The translations under genes and the position numbers were made by a program. From positions 1 through 64,000 of the forward strand of contig JABXHM010000060.1 of assembly GCA_013373625.1 (NCBI GenBank): a DNA stretch of 64,000 nucleotides, in the 5' to 3' direction. Below, in pieces: positions 1 through 8,725 of the stretch. The stretch's first letter is position 1. Each line of letters starts with the position of its first letter. The notes below the pieces were generated by a model, which ran no database searches, was not told the DNA's origin, and was given only the letters and a program-made list of their open reading frames with translations. This stretch comes from Alteromonadaceae bacterium (GTDB lineage Bacteria > Pseudomonadota > Gammaproteobacteria > Enterobacterales > Alteromonadaceae).

Positions 1-1
1 A

Positions 2-487
2 TTTTGTCAGGGCATGTCTTCACCCGTTGAAAGCACACAATGGCTGATCCAGTGGCAATTATTCAATCTAATGATCAGCAATTACGATAGTCATGGCAAA
101 AATATCTCGTTGTATTTCGATAAACATAATGCGCGATTTACGCCTGCGTATGATCTGGTGAATATCGCCATGTTCCCGCAGTTTAAGCACGTATTAGCTA
201 TGGCGATGGGCGATGAGTTTGAGCCTAAGGACAATCACGCCTATCAACTGGCTGACTTTGCTGAAACCTGCAACATCGACAAAAGGCTATTGTCGAGACT
301 ATTGGTTGGACTCGCAGATAGAGTACTGAACCAACTTTCTGGTCGTGCTTTTATCAACGACCTGAAAGAACAAGCGTATGTCACGGTCGAGGACATCCCG
401 TATTTTGACGCATTACGTGACAACATTATCGCGAGAACAGAATATTTAAAAGCACAGGCCGCAGACATTCCGTCTATCACTGTATAA
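2..487 (+). CDS. HipA-like kinase, C-terminal part (cut by window edge)
   Basis: The frame is open to the left edge, so this is the 3' part of a longer gene; the first internal ATG is at 14. The residues N-Y-D-S-H-G-K-N (catalytic loop, Asp 25 counted from that ATG) followed about 20 residues later by F-T-P-A-Y-D-L-V (metal-binding Asp 47) are the active-site signature of the HipA C-terminal kinase domain. HipA proteins are Ser/Thr kinases, usually the toxin of a HipBA toxin-antitoxin pair, and characterised members phosphorylate aminoacyl-tRNA synthetases. Both catalytic aspartates are present, so the domain looks intact as far as visible. Whether a HipB-type regulator lies upstream cannot be seen. 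Confidence 0.75.
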   Translation, partial: FCQGMSSPVESTQWLIQWQLFNLMISNYDSHGKNISLYFDKHNARFTPAYDLVNIAMFPQFKHVLAMAMGDEFEPKDNHAYQLADFAETCNIDKRLLSRLLVGLADRVLNQLSGRAFINDLKEQAYVTVEDIPYFDALRDNIIARTEYLKAQAADIPSITV

Positions 488-793
488 AGGTGAGATCAGC
501 ACTTGAGCTTGTCAACGTTTATCAATAGAGGGGACGCTTAAGGGAATCGAACCAAAGTGTTTGTGCAAATAGTCGCACACCATTTTGCTTTTTGATTTTT
601 CGTACTAAAATGACTATCGAGTGAATGAGGAAACAGGTGACCACACCGTTTAAGGTGGTTACCTAGGTGGCGAACAAACTTTCAAAAAAACAGTGTAACG
701 ATATGAAATATATGGATTTTTAACACCTTTCTCAAGTTAGATCCAGAATATAGATTAAGCCTGAGCAGCTCACAAAATCCATAAACACTGAAG

Positions 794-824
794 AACCTCG
801 CGTCATAGCGGGGTTTTGTTTTTT
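794..824 (+). terminator. Intrinsic terminator downstream of hipA-like gene
   Basis: AACCTCGC (794-801) pairs with GCGGGGTT (808-815), with one G-T wobble and a six-base loop, and a T-rich run follows. It lies about 300 bp after the hipA-like stop and faces the 3' end of the next, convergent gene. The rest of 488-793 holds no convincing gene; a nine-pair hairpin at 636-663 lacks a T-run. Confidence 0.6.
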
Positions 825-849
825 AGAGGGCCTGGTTTTTCACTGTCAG

Positions 850-2076
850 TTAGCGGCTTGTTGCAGGTTGACGCTCGTTAAAAACTATCTGGTACACCCA
901 TTGTCCGGATTCGTTTGTTAAGCGGATATTTTGCCCTAAATGTTCGGTTTCTCGCGGTGTTAATGAAACAGACCATGAATTTGTTAGCGCGTTTACCGCA
1001 CTAAACATATCAACGAAAACGAGCCTGTTGAGTGTTGCAATTGCCTGTTGCGAATGAGTATTTAAAAAACGAATTTGAACACCTGTGAGCTCGTCATCAG
1101 TTGTAATAGTGTTAATTTCACCATAGGGCATTTCAGCATCGATATAGGCGGGCTCAGGTAACCAGTATTTCGCTCTGTCAGCAAATATAAACTCTCTATG
1201 AATACCTTTTGCTTTAAGTAAATCTGACAAGTGTGGCTGTTCACTCGACAGCGCCACTAACCGCTTACTGCTCAGCGCAGCTGAACATTCAGCAAGGGCC
1301 CAGGCACACACGGCTAAATGATAACGTGCTTGTGGGTAATTTTTTGAAGCATACATGTTATAAACGGCGAGATTATAATGTATGTCTGTATCAAAGGGGT
1401 TTAGTGCATAGGAGGTGTGCCAAAGCTTACCCCCTGCTTGCTGGCCTTCCTCAGCGTTTTCATTGAGCAGACCATTGTAATAAAGCGATCCCAAATTTAA
1501 ATAGGCCAGGGCAACGGTGTCCTGCTCAACAATATCAACCTCATTTACAGGTTTTAAGCATTGGCGATATATCTTTGCGGCATTGTGATACAGCTGTTGC
1601 CTCTCGTAAAAAACACCAAAATTCACACAAGCAGAAAGGTTACCCAGTTCCAGTCCCTTGGTGTACCAATCAATAGCCTGACGAGGATTACCCTGAGCTG
1701 TGCTGGCCAGTAAATTGTATAACGTGCCAAGTTCCGCCCGGGTATAGCTCGTTGCGTACTGCAACGCATTGGTTAACAGTTTCTGACCTAAGCTCGGATA
1801 TTCATTGGCCACCAGCCAGCTTCCGGCATTGAGCAAATTCTCTGGGCGAGATTGCTCATCAAAAGGGACGATGGTCATTTCGTCCTGATGCTCAGTAATC
1901 AGTCTTTGAAGTTGAACACGATCAGTGTGTGACAAAAATGCTAACCAGGACGTGTCATTGCTCTCGCACAGTGCCTGGGTTGAATAGAGCCAAACACTAA
2001 AAGTGAGTAATAACAGGTTAAAGTTGCTTCGTTGCCTCTGACTCGTGTTGGCCAGTGTAGGTGTAGGAACCCCCAT
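850..2076 (-). CDS. Secreted Sel1/TPR-like repeat protein, unknown function
   Basis: About 408 residues. The frame can be opened further to a TTG at 2100, but ATG 2076 is preceded by AAAGGA with seven-base spacing and is preferred. A hydrophobic segment near residues 17-33 looks like a signal peptide. A Cys follows it, but the context (Q-A-L-C) is not a good lipobox. Residues about 100-270 are tandem helical repeats of Sel1/TPR style (A-x-x-N-L-G-x-x-Y and N-x-G-V-F-Y patterns), which usually serve as protein-binding scaffolds in the periplasm. The C-terminal third has no motif I recognise. It is followed on the same strand by nothing obvious, and the membrane-protein gene at 2214-3494 lies upstream in the same direction 137 bp away; co-transcription is possible but unproven. 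Confidence 0.6.
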   Translation of the reverse strand: MGVPTPTLANTSQRQRSNFNLLLLTFSVWLYSTQALCESNDTSWLAFLSHTDRVQLQRLITEHQDEMTIVPFDEQSRPENLLNAGSWLVANEYPSLGQKLLTNALQYATSYTRAELGTLYNLLASTAQGNPRQAIDWYTKGLELGNLSACVNFGVFYERQQLYHNAAKIYRQCLKPVNEVDIVEQDTVALAYLNLGSLYYNGLLNENAEEGQQAGGKLWHTSYALNPFDTDIHYNLAVYNMYASKNYPQARYHLAVCAWALAECSAALSSKRLVALSSEQPHLSDLLKAKGIHREFIFADRAKYWLPEPAYIDAEMPYGEINTITTDDELTGVQIRFLNTHSQQAIATLNRLVFVDMFSAVNALTNSWSVSLTPRETEHLGQNIRLTNESGQWVYQIVFNERQPATSR

Positions 2077-2213
2077 GACAATTCCTTTTGTGTTGCGCAA
2101 TGTTTAGCTAAAACGAATGGCACTGATTTAAGCATTCATACACGCTCAATACAATGCGTATCGCTGGCAGGTAGCTTTCATCTATTTCAACTACTTACAA
2201 CCTCAGCGCAAAG

Positions 2214-3494
2214 TTAATTCTGACCCGAATTGTGCAGGTAATAAAACGGAATTGACCAGGATTGCGGCTCCTCAAAAATGGTTTTTCTGACCTCAATGCG
2301 GTGATACCCGCTGGCTAAGTAGTTATCTATTTTTACATACGCTTTGATGCCATGTTGAGCGGTAGCAACATGCTCGGTTTTAATCACATCAAATTTAACC
2401 GCTTTGCCATTAATAGATATCTCATGGTATTGCGTATAGCAGGTCAGTGTTGCTTGCCTGCGCTCTTCGCGGTTGGGATCAATAAGGCCTGAGTAAGCGC
2501 TGCAACGGGTTTTATGTAAACCGCGTTCATAGGCAAATAGTGGAATAAATACTTCAATTAACGGGGCTTTAATCACATCGTTATTCAACTGCGGCGCCAG
2601 CAAAAACGTTTCATTGGGGGACTGGCTTTGATAATAGCGGGGTTCAGCGCTAGTCGGGTTGTAAAACGCACTGGGTCTGATCAGATAAGGGATATTGGTT
2701 GAAACCAAGGTGACGCCAGCCAGGCAAAAACCGCACGCGACAAAAAGTAATACAAGGTTAACCAGCGCTTTGTCTTTTTTGAAATTCGTACCAAAAATAG
2801 CACTGATCTGCAGTATGGCTTTATAGAGGGGTCCAAAGGTTAAAACAGACGACAGTACAGACACTTTATAATAAAGCGTTTGCAGCGCTTCGTGAGCTTT
2901 AAACCGTTTCAAATTGCAAATCACGTTCAGAATCATCTGAATAATCAGTAAAACCAATAGCAGGAAGAGCGGTATAAACAATAAATAGTGAGACACATAC
3001 GCCGACAGAAAGTTGGCGAGCAAAATATACACCGTACTGCTAAAAAACATCCACCCGTAGGCCATTAAAAAGCCAAAGGCTGCTGAAAAAATCACGCTAC
3101 ACAAACGGTCAGATTTGTCGATGCTTTCATCCAGCTTAGGCAAAATGGCAACGAGTTTTTCCACGTATAATTTAGACGATGCGGTGTCGTCCAAATTATA
3201 GTCTGAGAACACCGAGTTAAGCCCAACCAGCCCTACCCAGTAGGCACGTAGCATAAAATGGATAATAAACATCGATGATAAAATGCTGATAGCCAGCATG
3301 GCACTGAATACCACAAAATAAGCGACCAGATAGAATGAAGGCGGCAGCAGGCTGATAAACAAGTCAGCAAACCACTCTACCAGGGAGAACAGTTGCAGGG
3401 TGCCGAAAATACTCACTGCAGCCACTAACAGCTCGGCTTCCCAGCTTTCGTCTTTAAGTCGCTGTAACCAGGCTTTGGATAGTTGTTCGCTCAT
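2214..3494 (-). CDS. Multi-pass membrane protein, unknown function
   Basis: 426 residues, ATG start with AAGGA seven bases upstream. I do not recognise the family. After a short charged N-terminus there are hydrophobic segments at roughly residues 25-75 (two helices), 130-165, 165-190 and 245-270, several rich in Leu, Ile and Phe. The last 150 residues form a soluble domain, probably extracytoplasmic, containing Cys residues in R-C-S-A-Y and T-C-Y-T-Q. The soluble tail after the last helix suggests a sensor, anchor or envelope-assembly role, but no catalytic motif is visible. Its neighbour downstream is the repeat protein at 850-2076, so the two may work together at the envelope; that is inference only. 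Confidence 0.55.
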   Translation of the reverse strand: MSEQLSKAWLQRLKDESWEAELLVAAVSIFGTLQLFSLVEWFADLFISLLPPSFYLVAYFVVFSAMLAISILSSMFIIHFMLRAYWVGLVGLNSVFSDYNLDDTASSKLYVEKLVAILPKLDESIDKSDRLCSVIFSAAFGFLMAYGWMFFSSTVYILLANFLSAYVSHYLLFIPLFLLLVLLIIQMILNVICNLKRFKAHEALQTLYYKVSVLSSVLTFGPLYKAILQISAIFGTNFKKDKALVNLVLLFVACGFCLAGVTLVSTNIPYLIRPSAFYNPTSAEPRYYQSQSPNETFLLAPQLNNDVIKAPLIEVFIPLFAYERGLHKTRCSAYSGLIDPNREERRQATLTCYTQYHEISINGKAVKFDVIKTEHVATAQHGIKAYVKIDNYLASGYHRIEVRKTIFEEPQSWSIPFYYLHNSGQN

Positions 3495-3662
3495 CGTTTA
3501 GTCCTTGTTCGCCGAATGCCTTGTGTCGCTCACATTGCCAGCCATGCGTGTTATTCACTTGCTCTTGTCAAGTCGATCTCATTTATCATAACGGTTATCT
3601 TACCTAACACCAGCATCTGTCGATTTACACCGCGAATACCGGGAGCTATTCGCCGCTTGTGC

Positions 3663-4565
3663 TTATTTAACAGTCATCGACTCAACAATAAAATCCACCG
3701 CCGCCTTCACTTTTGGGCTGGTGTAATCGACTTTTTGGTACAACAGATAAATCCCCAGATCCTGTCCTCTGCTAACATGTACCGGGTGCTCGAAGTTTAA
3801 TTCAATCAATGCCCCTGTCGACAACTCACGTGCCACCGACCAGCGCGGTAACATTAAAATGCCTTTTCCCTTAATAGCACTGTTGATCAACCACCGTCCA
3901 TTATTGCTGATAAGTTGTGTTGTGCCGGAAACGTCATGCCATTGCCCCTTAATTTCGCAGAACCAGCGATTTGGCCCATTCGGTGTTTTAAAAAATAAAC
4001 CGGCATATCCGGTCAGTGCCAACGGACTTTTGGGCATACCGTGACTGGCAATAAATGCTGGGGAAACAACGGGAATAAAGGTGTTATCCATCAGGCGCTT
4101 GGCAATGACATGTTCATTGGGCGCAAAGCCGCCCCGTATCGCAATATCCACGTCGTCTCTGGCCAACTTGGTCAGCTCATCGCTGATCATCACATCCAAC
4201 GTGATACCTGGGTACCGGTCGGCGAAGTCTTCCAGTATTGGCAGTAATATCTGATCGCCAAAGCCTGCCATAGCAGACACTTTAAGCACACCTGACGGCT
4301 CCGTCTGATAATTAAGCACTGTCTGCTCTGCATGTTTAACGTTAGCCAAAATGCCTTTTGCTTCGCGTAAAAACAATTCACCCACTTCGGTTAACGTCAC
4401 CGACCGTGTACTGCGTTTTAATAGCTGTGCACCCAAACTGGATTCTAAATCTGCGATACGCCGTGACACTGACGACGCAGGCACATCAAAACGTTTGGCT
4501 GCTGCAGAAAAACTGGCATTTTCGGCGGCTTCTACAAAGTAGGTCAGGGCTTTCAGCTTATCCAT
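3663..4565 (-). CDS. LysR-family transcriptional regulator
   Basis: 300 residues, the usual LysR length. The N-terminal winged helix-turn-helix is clear: M-D-K-L-K-A-L-T-Y-F-V-E-A-A then S-F-S-A-A-A-K-R-F-D-V-P-A-S-S-V-S-R-R-I (residues about 17-36), with R-S-T-R-S-V-T-L-T-E-V-G in the wing. The remainder is the type 2 periplasmic-binding-like effector domain. It is divergent from the oxidoreductase gene at 4664, with 98 bp between starts and a perfect palindrome at 4576-4593, so it probably controls that gene and itself. LysR regulators with this N-terminus often belong to the YafC/DsdC-like group that controls redox enzymes. The effector is unknown. Confidence 0.88.
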   Translation of the reverse strand: MDKLKALTYFVEAAENASFSAAAKRFDVPASSVSRRIADLESSLGAQLLKRSTRSVTLTEVGELFLREAKGILANVKHAEQTVLNYQTEPSGVLKVSAMAGFGDQILLPILEDFADRYPGITLDVMISDELTKLARDDVDIAIRGGFAPNEHVIAKRLMDNTFIPVVSPAFIASHGMPKSPLALTGYAGLFFKTPNGPNRWFCEIKGQWHDVSGTTQLISNNGRWLINSAIKGKGILMLPRWSVARELSTGALIELNFEHPVHVSRGQDLGIYLLYQKVDYTSPKVKAAVDFIVESMTVK

Positions 4566-4575
4566 ATTATTGTCT

Positions 4576-4593
4576 TAATAACAAAAGTTATTA
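4576..4593. promoter_or_regulatory. LysR-type operator (perfect palindrome)
   Basis: TAATAAC-AAAA-GTTATTA is an 18-bp perfect inverted repeat with the T-N11-A geometry typical of LysR regulator sites. It starts 11 bp outside the lysR start codon and lies about 60 bp upstream of the predicted transcription start of the divergent oxidoreductase, the standard position for activation by this family. Confidence 0.6.
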
Positions 4594-4609
4594 CCTTTTT
4601 ATACCATTT

Positions 4610-4637
4610 TTGACACTAAGGGAATATGCCATACTGT
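4610..4637 (+). promoter_or_regulatory. Predicted promoter of the oxidoreductase gene
   Basis: TTGACA (4610-4615, a consensus -35) is followed after 16 bp by TACTGT (4632-4637) as a weak -10. A weak -10 with a regulator site upstream fits an activated promoter. Confidence 0.45.
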
Positions 4638-4663
4638 TTCTATCAGCTATTAAGGAGACCGAA

Positions 4664-5662
4664 ATGAGTCAATACAAAGAAATACTGTTAACAGCCCGTC
4701 CGGACGGTAACCCGGTCGGCCCTCATTTATTTGAAGTGGTAGAAAAAGACATCCCCACACCGGGTGAGGGCGAATTCCTGATCAAACAAACTCACATGTC
4801 GATGGATCCGGCCATGCTGGGCTGGATGTCACCCGATGAAGACAGCTACATTCCGCCAGTCCCACTCAATACCCGCATGCGCGCCAGTGGTTATGGTGAG
4901 GTCGTAGCATCTAAGCACAGCGATTTTAACGTCGGTGATAAAGTCATGGGCATGATGGGGTGGACCGAGTACGCATTAAGCAATGGTCAGGGCATCAACA
5001 AACTGAATGCGCAGGTTGACGGTGAAACCGCACTCGCTGTGTTTGGTCTGCCGGGCCTTACCGCCACGCAGGGACTCTTTAACATTGGCAAACCCAAAGC
5101 GGGCGAAACCTTGATTGTCACCGGCGCTGCAGGCTCAGTCGGCTCCATGGTTGGCCAGTTGGCCAAGGCCGATGGCTTGCGCGTGATTGGTGTAGTAGGC
5201 AGCGATGAGAAAGCCGAGTGGATCGTCAACGAACTGGGCTTTGATGGCGCCATTAACTACAAAACCGATGATCTCAAATCGAAGTTGGCTGAATTAACGC
5301 CCGATGGCATTGACGTATTTTTCGAAAATACCGGTGGCCCCATTCAGAAATACATTTTTCAACGCATGAACGTGCACGGCAGGGTAGTAGTATGCGGCAT
5401 GATTGCCGATTATACCGCTGAAGCGCCATCACCGGGGCCTAACTGGATCCCATTGATTAAAAAGCGCTTAACGGTTCAGGGCTTTGCCATGCCGGATCAT
5501 CTGGGCGATGCGCCGCAACTGCTCGAAAAATTAAGTCCCTATGTAATGCAAGGGCACATTAAATACCGTACCCACGCCCTCGAAGGACTAGAAAGTGCCA
5601 TGTCGGCACTGAACCTGTTCTTTACCGGCGACAATAAAGGTAAGTTACTGATTAAGCTATAA
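4664..5662 (+). CDS. NADP-dependent medium-chain oxidoreductase (CurA/LTB4DH type)
   Basis: 332 residues from ATG 4664, which has AAGGAG just upstream; the frame is open further 5' but that part overlaps the lysR gene and is not credible. The protein is a zinc-independent medium-chain dehydrogenase/reductase of the leukotriene B4 dehydrogenase/CurA group. It shows M-S-M-D-P-A-M near residues 45-51, R-M-R-A-S-G-Y-G-E-V near 71-80, and the nucleotide-binding G-A-A-G-S-V-G loop at 154-160. Family members reduce the double bond of alpha,beta-unsaturated ketones or aldehydes with NADPH; E. coli CurA acts on curcumin. The natural substrate here is unknown. The gene is divergent from the LysR regulator and ends 3 bp from the stop of convergent elaA. 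Confidence 0.88.
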   Translation: MSQYKEILLTARPDGNPVGPHLFEVVEKDIPTPGEGEFLIKQTHMSMDPAMLGWMSPDEDSYIPPVPLNTRMRASGYGEVVASKHSDFNVGDKVMGMMGWTEYALSNGQGINKLNAQVDGETALAVFGLPGLTATQGLFNIGKPKAGETLIVTGAAGSVGSMVGQLAKADGLRVIGVVGSDEKAEWIVNELGFDGAINYKTDDLKSKLAELTPDGIDVFFENTGGPIQKYIFQRMNVHGRVVVCGMIADYTAEAPSPGPNWIPLIKKRLTVQGFAMPDHLGDAPQLLEKLSPYVMQGHIKYRTHALEGLESAMSALNLFFTGDNKGKLLIKL

Positions 5663-5664
5663 CG

Positions 5665-6135
5665 CTAGCGGGTTGCTGACGGGTCTTTCGTCAGCAACAT
5701 ATCCACATGTGGAATGCCGTCTTCAAGATAATCATCGGAATGACGCACAAAGCCAAACTTTTCGTACACATTCACTAAATGCAATTGCGCTCCAATCTGT
5801 ATGTTTTGGTCTGGCCAGAGCCGCTGGCAATGCTCAAGCGCTTCTGTTATCAATACACTACCAATGCCTTTACCGCGGCCTGACTCAGCCACCACCACCC
5901 GGCCAATGCTCACTTGCGGAAAACTCAGTCCTGGTGGCAGTAAACGGGCATAAGCCTCCAGCTTATCACCATCAAATGCCAGCAGATGATGCGTGTTGTC
6001 GTTACAGTCTTTACCGTCGAGCTCTGGATACGGGCAATTTTGCTCCACCACAAATACGTCGGTACGTAACCTGAGTAGGGCATAAAGATGAATAGTAGAA
6101 AGCTGATCAAAACGATAACACTGCCAGTTGAGCAT
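5665..6135 (-). CDS. elaA: ElaA-type GNAT acyltransferase
   Basis: 156 residues, ATG start. It matches the ElaA family along its whole length: L-Y-A-L-L-R-L-R-T-D-V-F-V-V-E-Q at residues about 17-32, then A-Y-A-R-L-L-P, the acetyl-CoA loop R-V-V-V-A-E-S-G-R-G-K-G-I-G (about 84-97) and the C-terminal G-I-P-H-V-D-M. ElaA proteins are predicted N-acetyltransferases whose substrate is not settled. The gene is convergent with the oxidoreductase. Its first 34 codons and its upstream region recur as a degenerate copy at 14919-15091. Confidence 0.9.
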   Translation of the reverse strand: MLNWQCYRFDQLSTIHLYALLRLRTDVFVVEQNCPYPELDGKDCNDNTHHLLAFDGDKLEAYARLLPPGLSFPQVSIGRVVVAESGRGKGIGSVLITEALEHCQRLWPDQNIQIGAQLHLVNVYEKFGFVRHSDDYLEDGIPHVDMLLTKDPSATR

Positions 6136-6207
6136 GCATGGTTCCTAAATAGACAACAGGGAATCTAAGCGTCAAGATGATTGCCGAAATGATGCTGTTT
6201 TGCAATA
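6035..6207. repeat. Direct repeat, left copy (elaA 5' end and upstream region)
   Basis: This 173-bp stretch covers elaA codons 1-34 plus 72 bp upstream. It aligns without gaps to 14919-15091, in the same orientation, with about 29 mismatches by hand count (about 83% identity). The two copies enclose 8.7 kb carrying a lipoprotein gene and the FecI/FecR/TonB-receptor/peptidase module. Confidence 0.85.
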
Positions 6208-6467
6208 GGCGTTTATTGCCGGGCGAATACACCAACTGCGCTATTTGGAACTCAATAAACAAGAGGCGGATACGCAGTTTTGTGAATAATAATTACCCTC
6301 AAGCATGGAAGTTCACTGGCGAAAAGTGGAAGCCAGTCCAACTTCAGCAGCTGTTCCAAGCCCATACTCGATCTACTTCAATTTAGCAAAATTAGGGAGG
6401 TAGGGAGAATTTGAAACGTACTTAATGTGCGGGATGGGAGGGCCTTTCAAACTACAAACGCCAACGG

Positions 6468-7037
6468 TTAAGGTTGCGCTTGTGGCGTGAATACAATTAC
6501 ACCTGGTTTTATTACCATGTTAAACGGCCTATGGCTAAGCCAAAACGCACCGGGGTCACTGTTACTGATCTGATAAACAGCATGCGTAGCAAGATAGTCG
6601 TTAAACACATCCATATATTCATTAGCCAGCAACGTCATGTTTATCTTCAAGCCCGCAGCGTCAATTACACTGTGAGTTAACGACAACGATCGGATATAAA
6701 TCGCTTTTTCTTTAGACTCGTAATAGGGTTCACCCTCCAACCCCAAACTTACATCTACTGGATATTGCATGCCAAAGGCTTTTGCGGTTGCCTTGCCATC
6801 AACACTCAGCGTTACCACTTGCTTGTTATTTGGTGCGATATCAACCTCAATATGACTGACCGACAAATCTACCTGTACGCCCATTACCGAAGTACGCGTT
6901 TGAAGCTGATCTATCTTAGTCTGTAATAAGGCACGGATATCTTCGGCGGTAACAGAGTAGGACACCATATTAGATATCACTGAGCAACTACTGGTAAGGC
7001 ATAACAGCGCAAGTAAGGTAAAGCGTAATAACCACAT
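6468..7037 (-). CDS. DUF1439 (YceB-like) outer-membrane lipoprotein
   Basis: 189 residues, ATG start. The N-terminus is a lipoprotein signal with lipobox L-T-S-S-C near residue 18. The body resembles the DUF1439/YceB family: a helical start followed by beta strands (V-D-L-S-V-S-H-I-E-V-D-I-A-P, V-V-T-L-S-V-D-G-K-A), a fold thought to make an elongated lipid-binding-like beta sheet, with the typical L-P-V/Y-P-V-D-V-S-L element. The function is unknown; E. coli YceB is likewise uncharacterised. The gene sits between elaA and the M20 gene on the same strand, separated from each by more than 250 bp, so it is probably transcribed alone. The 332-bp gap 6136-6467 shows the elaA upstream repeat and nothing else I can support. 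Confidence 0.7.
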   Translation of the reverse strand: MWLLRFTLLALLCLTSSCSVISNMVSYSVTAEDIRALLQTKIDQLQTRTSVMGVQVDLSVSHIEVDIAPNNKQVVTLSVDGKATAKAFGMQYPVDVSLGLEGEPYYESKEKAIYIRSLSLTHSVIDAAGLKINMTLLANEYMDVFNDYLATHAVYQISNSDPGAFWLSHRPFNMVIKPGVIVFTPQAQP

Positions 7038-7114
7038 TTAATTGATACCTTTAAGGGCAGGCGGCAATCACTTACAATTACCACTTCACTGACGAAGACA
7101 ATTGATCAGTAAAA

Positions 7115-7181
7115 GTCGCCGCGAATTCGCAGACTGGCCCGTACTGATATATACATCTGTTGTATAACACCGAAACTGATA
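7115..7181 (-). terminator. Placeholder coordinates corrected in next entry
   Basis: The terminator of the peptidase operon is described in the following entry at 7183-7215; this line carries no separate feature. Confidence 0.01.
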
Positions 7182-7182
7182 A

Positions 7183-7215
7183 TAAAAAAGCAAATCCAGC
7201 AGAGCGGACTTGCTT
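7183..7215 (-). terminator. Terminator of the M14-M20 peptidase operon
   Basis: AAGCAAATCC (7188-7197) pairs with GGACTTGCTT (7206-7215), with one mismatch, and a run of T follows on the minus strand. It lies about 75 bp after the M20 stop codon. Its stem resembles that of the terminator at 15251-15286. Confidence 0.65.
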
Positions 7216-7291
7216 AATTAATCGTCACAAAAGAAATCCCTACCGTGTATACGACAGTTTGAGCCGTGGTAAACACAGCTCATCGCCTGAA

Positions 7292-8722
7292 TTATTTTTT
7301 ACGATAGTCCAGTGGCGGGGAACGCTGGCCAATGAGGGGGTTATAGGCCTGTTCACCTTTACGTTGTTCAAATTCAGCCTTGGCCTGATCCACCAAAACT
7401 GGCTGACTGAAAAGCCGCATTGCCGTTAAGGCAATAACTTCTGTGGCTTTGTTCATGCCCTTATAAGCCGATTCTGTACCACTGAGCGCTGCCGCCTGCC
7501 AGGTATGCGGCCAGACGCCGCTAAACCAAGTGGCTGTTGTTATACCGGCGGTTGGCACCGTCCAGCTAACGTCACCAACATCCGTTGAGGCATAAGACAA
7601 ACCAATGTGATCGGTAAAAGGTTGTACCTCCATGGCTTTAACCTGCACATCAATGGCCGGGTTGGCCAGGGTGGCTTCAATTTGCTGCCCAAAGGCCTGT
7701 TCATCTTCTGTGAGACTAATACCGCCGAGCTGCTGCATGGCGTCTCCCATCACCCTGGCCAGGGCTATATTCGGCAACATGTTCCATACACCGCTGACAA
7801 CTTCCCAGTCAACATGAGTGCCAGTCCCTAGTGCTGCGCCTTCAGCTGCATTGGTTAATCGCTTCCAGAGATCGATTACCACGCTAGCCTGGGGTGCTCG
7901 TACGTAATAGTAAACTTCGGCAAAGTCAGGCACGATATTCGGTGCTTTACCGCCATCGGTAATAACGTAGTGAATGCGCGCTGTTTCAGGAATGTGCTCG
8001 CGCATCAGATTAGCCATATAATTCATAGCTTCCACCGCATCAAGCGCAGAGCGCCCTTGATGCGGGGAAATTGCCGCGTGTGATGCTATTCCTCGAAAAC
8101 GAAATTTAGCACTTTTATTTGCTAGCGTGGTGTAGGGTGAAGCATTGTTCTCGTCTCCCGGGTGCCAGTGTAGCGCCACATCAAGATCATCAAATACGCC
8201 TGCACGTGCCAGATACACTTTTCCGGCGCCACCTTCTTCGGCCGGTGTAGCATATAGCCTGATCTGACCTGATGTACCGGTATCAACCAACCAGCGCTTA
8301 ACAGCAATAGCCGCAGCGACCGAGCCACCCGCGAACAGGTTGTGCCCGCATGCTTGCCCGGCGCCGGATAACGCCTCTTTTTTGGCTAAAGGTGCATGGG
8401 CCATTCCAGGTAAGGCGTCCATTTCGGCCAGAATACCAATGATCGGGCCTGACTGACCATAACTCGCTTCAAACGCAGTGGGTATCCCTGCCAGCCCGGT
8501 TGTTATTTTGAACCCGCTGTCGCGCAGATAAGACTGCATTAACTCGCTACTTTTATGCTCTTGATAACCAACCTCGGCCCATTCCCATAAGTGCTGGGCA
8601 ATATCACGTGCCGCAGGTGCCACTGCCTCGGCCTCCATGCGAGCGCGTTCGGACAATTCAGACGCCATGCCTTTATTAACGAATAGCAACCCCAAAATGA
8701 CTATCACCCATAATGATCTCAC
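7292..8722 (-). CDS. Secreted M20 peptidase/amidohydrolase (AbgB-like)
   Basis: 476 residues with a GTG start; AAGGAG lies nine bases upstream, inside the end of the preceding gene. Residues 1-20 are a signal peptide. Metal-site motifs of the M20D (aminobenzoyl-glutamate hydrolase/aminoacylase) group are present: A-E-M-D-A-L-P-G (Asp 102), G-Q-A-C-G-H-N (Cys 125, His 127), P-A-E-E-G-G-A-G-K (Glu 162/163) and H-W-H-P-G (His 185/187), with the dimerisation lid domain between about 200 and 330. Relatives cleave amide bonds of N-acyl or short peptide-like substrates; the substrate here is unknown. The start is only 3 bp beyond the stop of the M14 carboxypeptidase gene, so the two are translationally coupled and probably process the same material in the periplasm. 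Confidence 0.85.
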   Translation of the reverse strand: MRSLWVIVILGLLFVNKGMASELSERARMEAEAVAPAARDIAQHLWEWAEVGYQEHKSSELMQSYLRDSGFKITTGLAGIPTAFEASYGQSGPIIGILAEMDALPGMAHAPLAKKEALSGAGQACGHNLFAGGSVAAAIAVKRWLVDTGTSGQIRLYATPAEEGGAGKVYLARAGVFDDLDVALHWHPGDENNASPYTTLANKSAKFRFRGIASHAAISPHQGRSALDAVEAMNYMANLMREHIPETARIHYVITDGGKAPNIVPDFAEVYYYVRAPQASVVIDLWKRLTNAAEGAALGTGTHVDWEVVSGVWNMLPNIALARVMGDAMQQLGGISLTEDEQAFGQQIEATLANPAIDVQVKAMEVQPFTDHIGLSYASTDVGDVSWTVPTAGITTATWFSGVWPHTWQAAALSGTESAYKGMNKATEVIALTAMRLFSQPVLVDQAKAEFEQRKGEQAYNPLIGQRSPPLDYRKK

Positions 8723-8725
8723 TAC

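Noticed and set aside
534..555. tRNA T-arm-like sequence (minus strand GGTTCGATTCCC) after the hipA-like gene
   Set aside because: No cloverleaf could be folded around it, so neither a tRNA nor an attachment site can be supported.
636..663. Nine-pair hairpin
   Set aside because: No T-run and no conserved context; could be chance.
4358..4663. 100-codon N-terminal extension of the oxidoreductase
   Set aside because: It overlaps the lysR gene and promoter region; the ATG at 4664 has a ribosome site and fits the family length.
6177..6386. 69-codon plus-strand frame between elaA and the lipoprotein
   Set aside because: It begins inside the 173-bp repeat and has no recognisable features; the homologous segment at 15061 does not keep the frame.
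7115..7181. A first coordinate draft for the peptidase-operon terminator that appears as a reversed-coordinate line in the feature list
   Set aside because: It is an entry error; the supported terminator is the one at 7183-7215.
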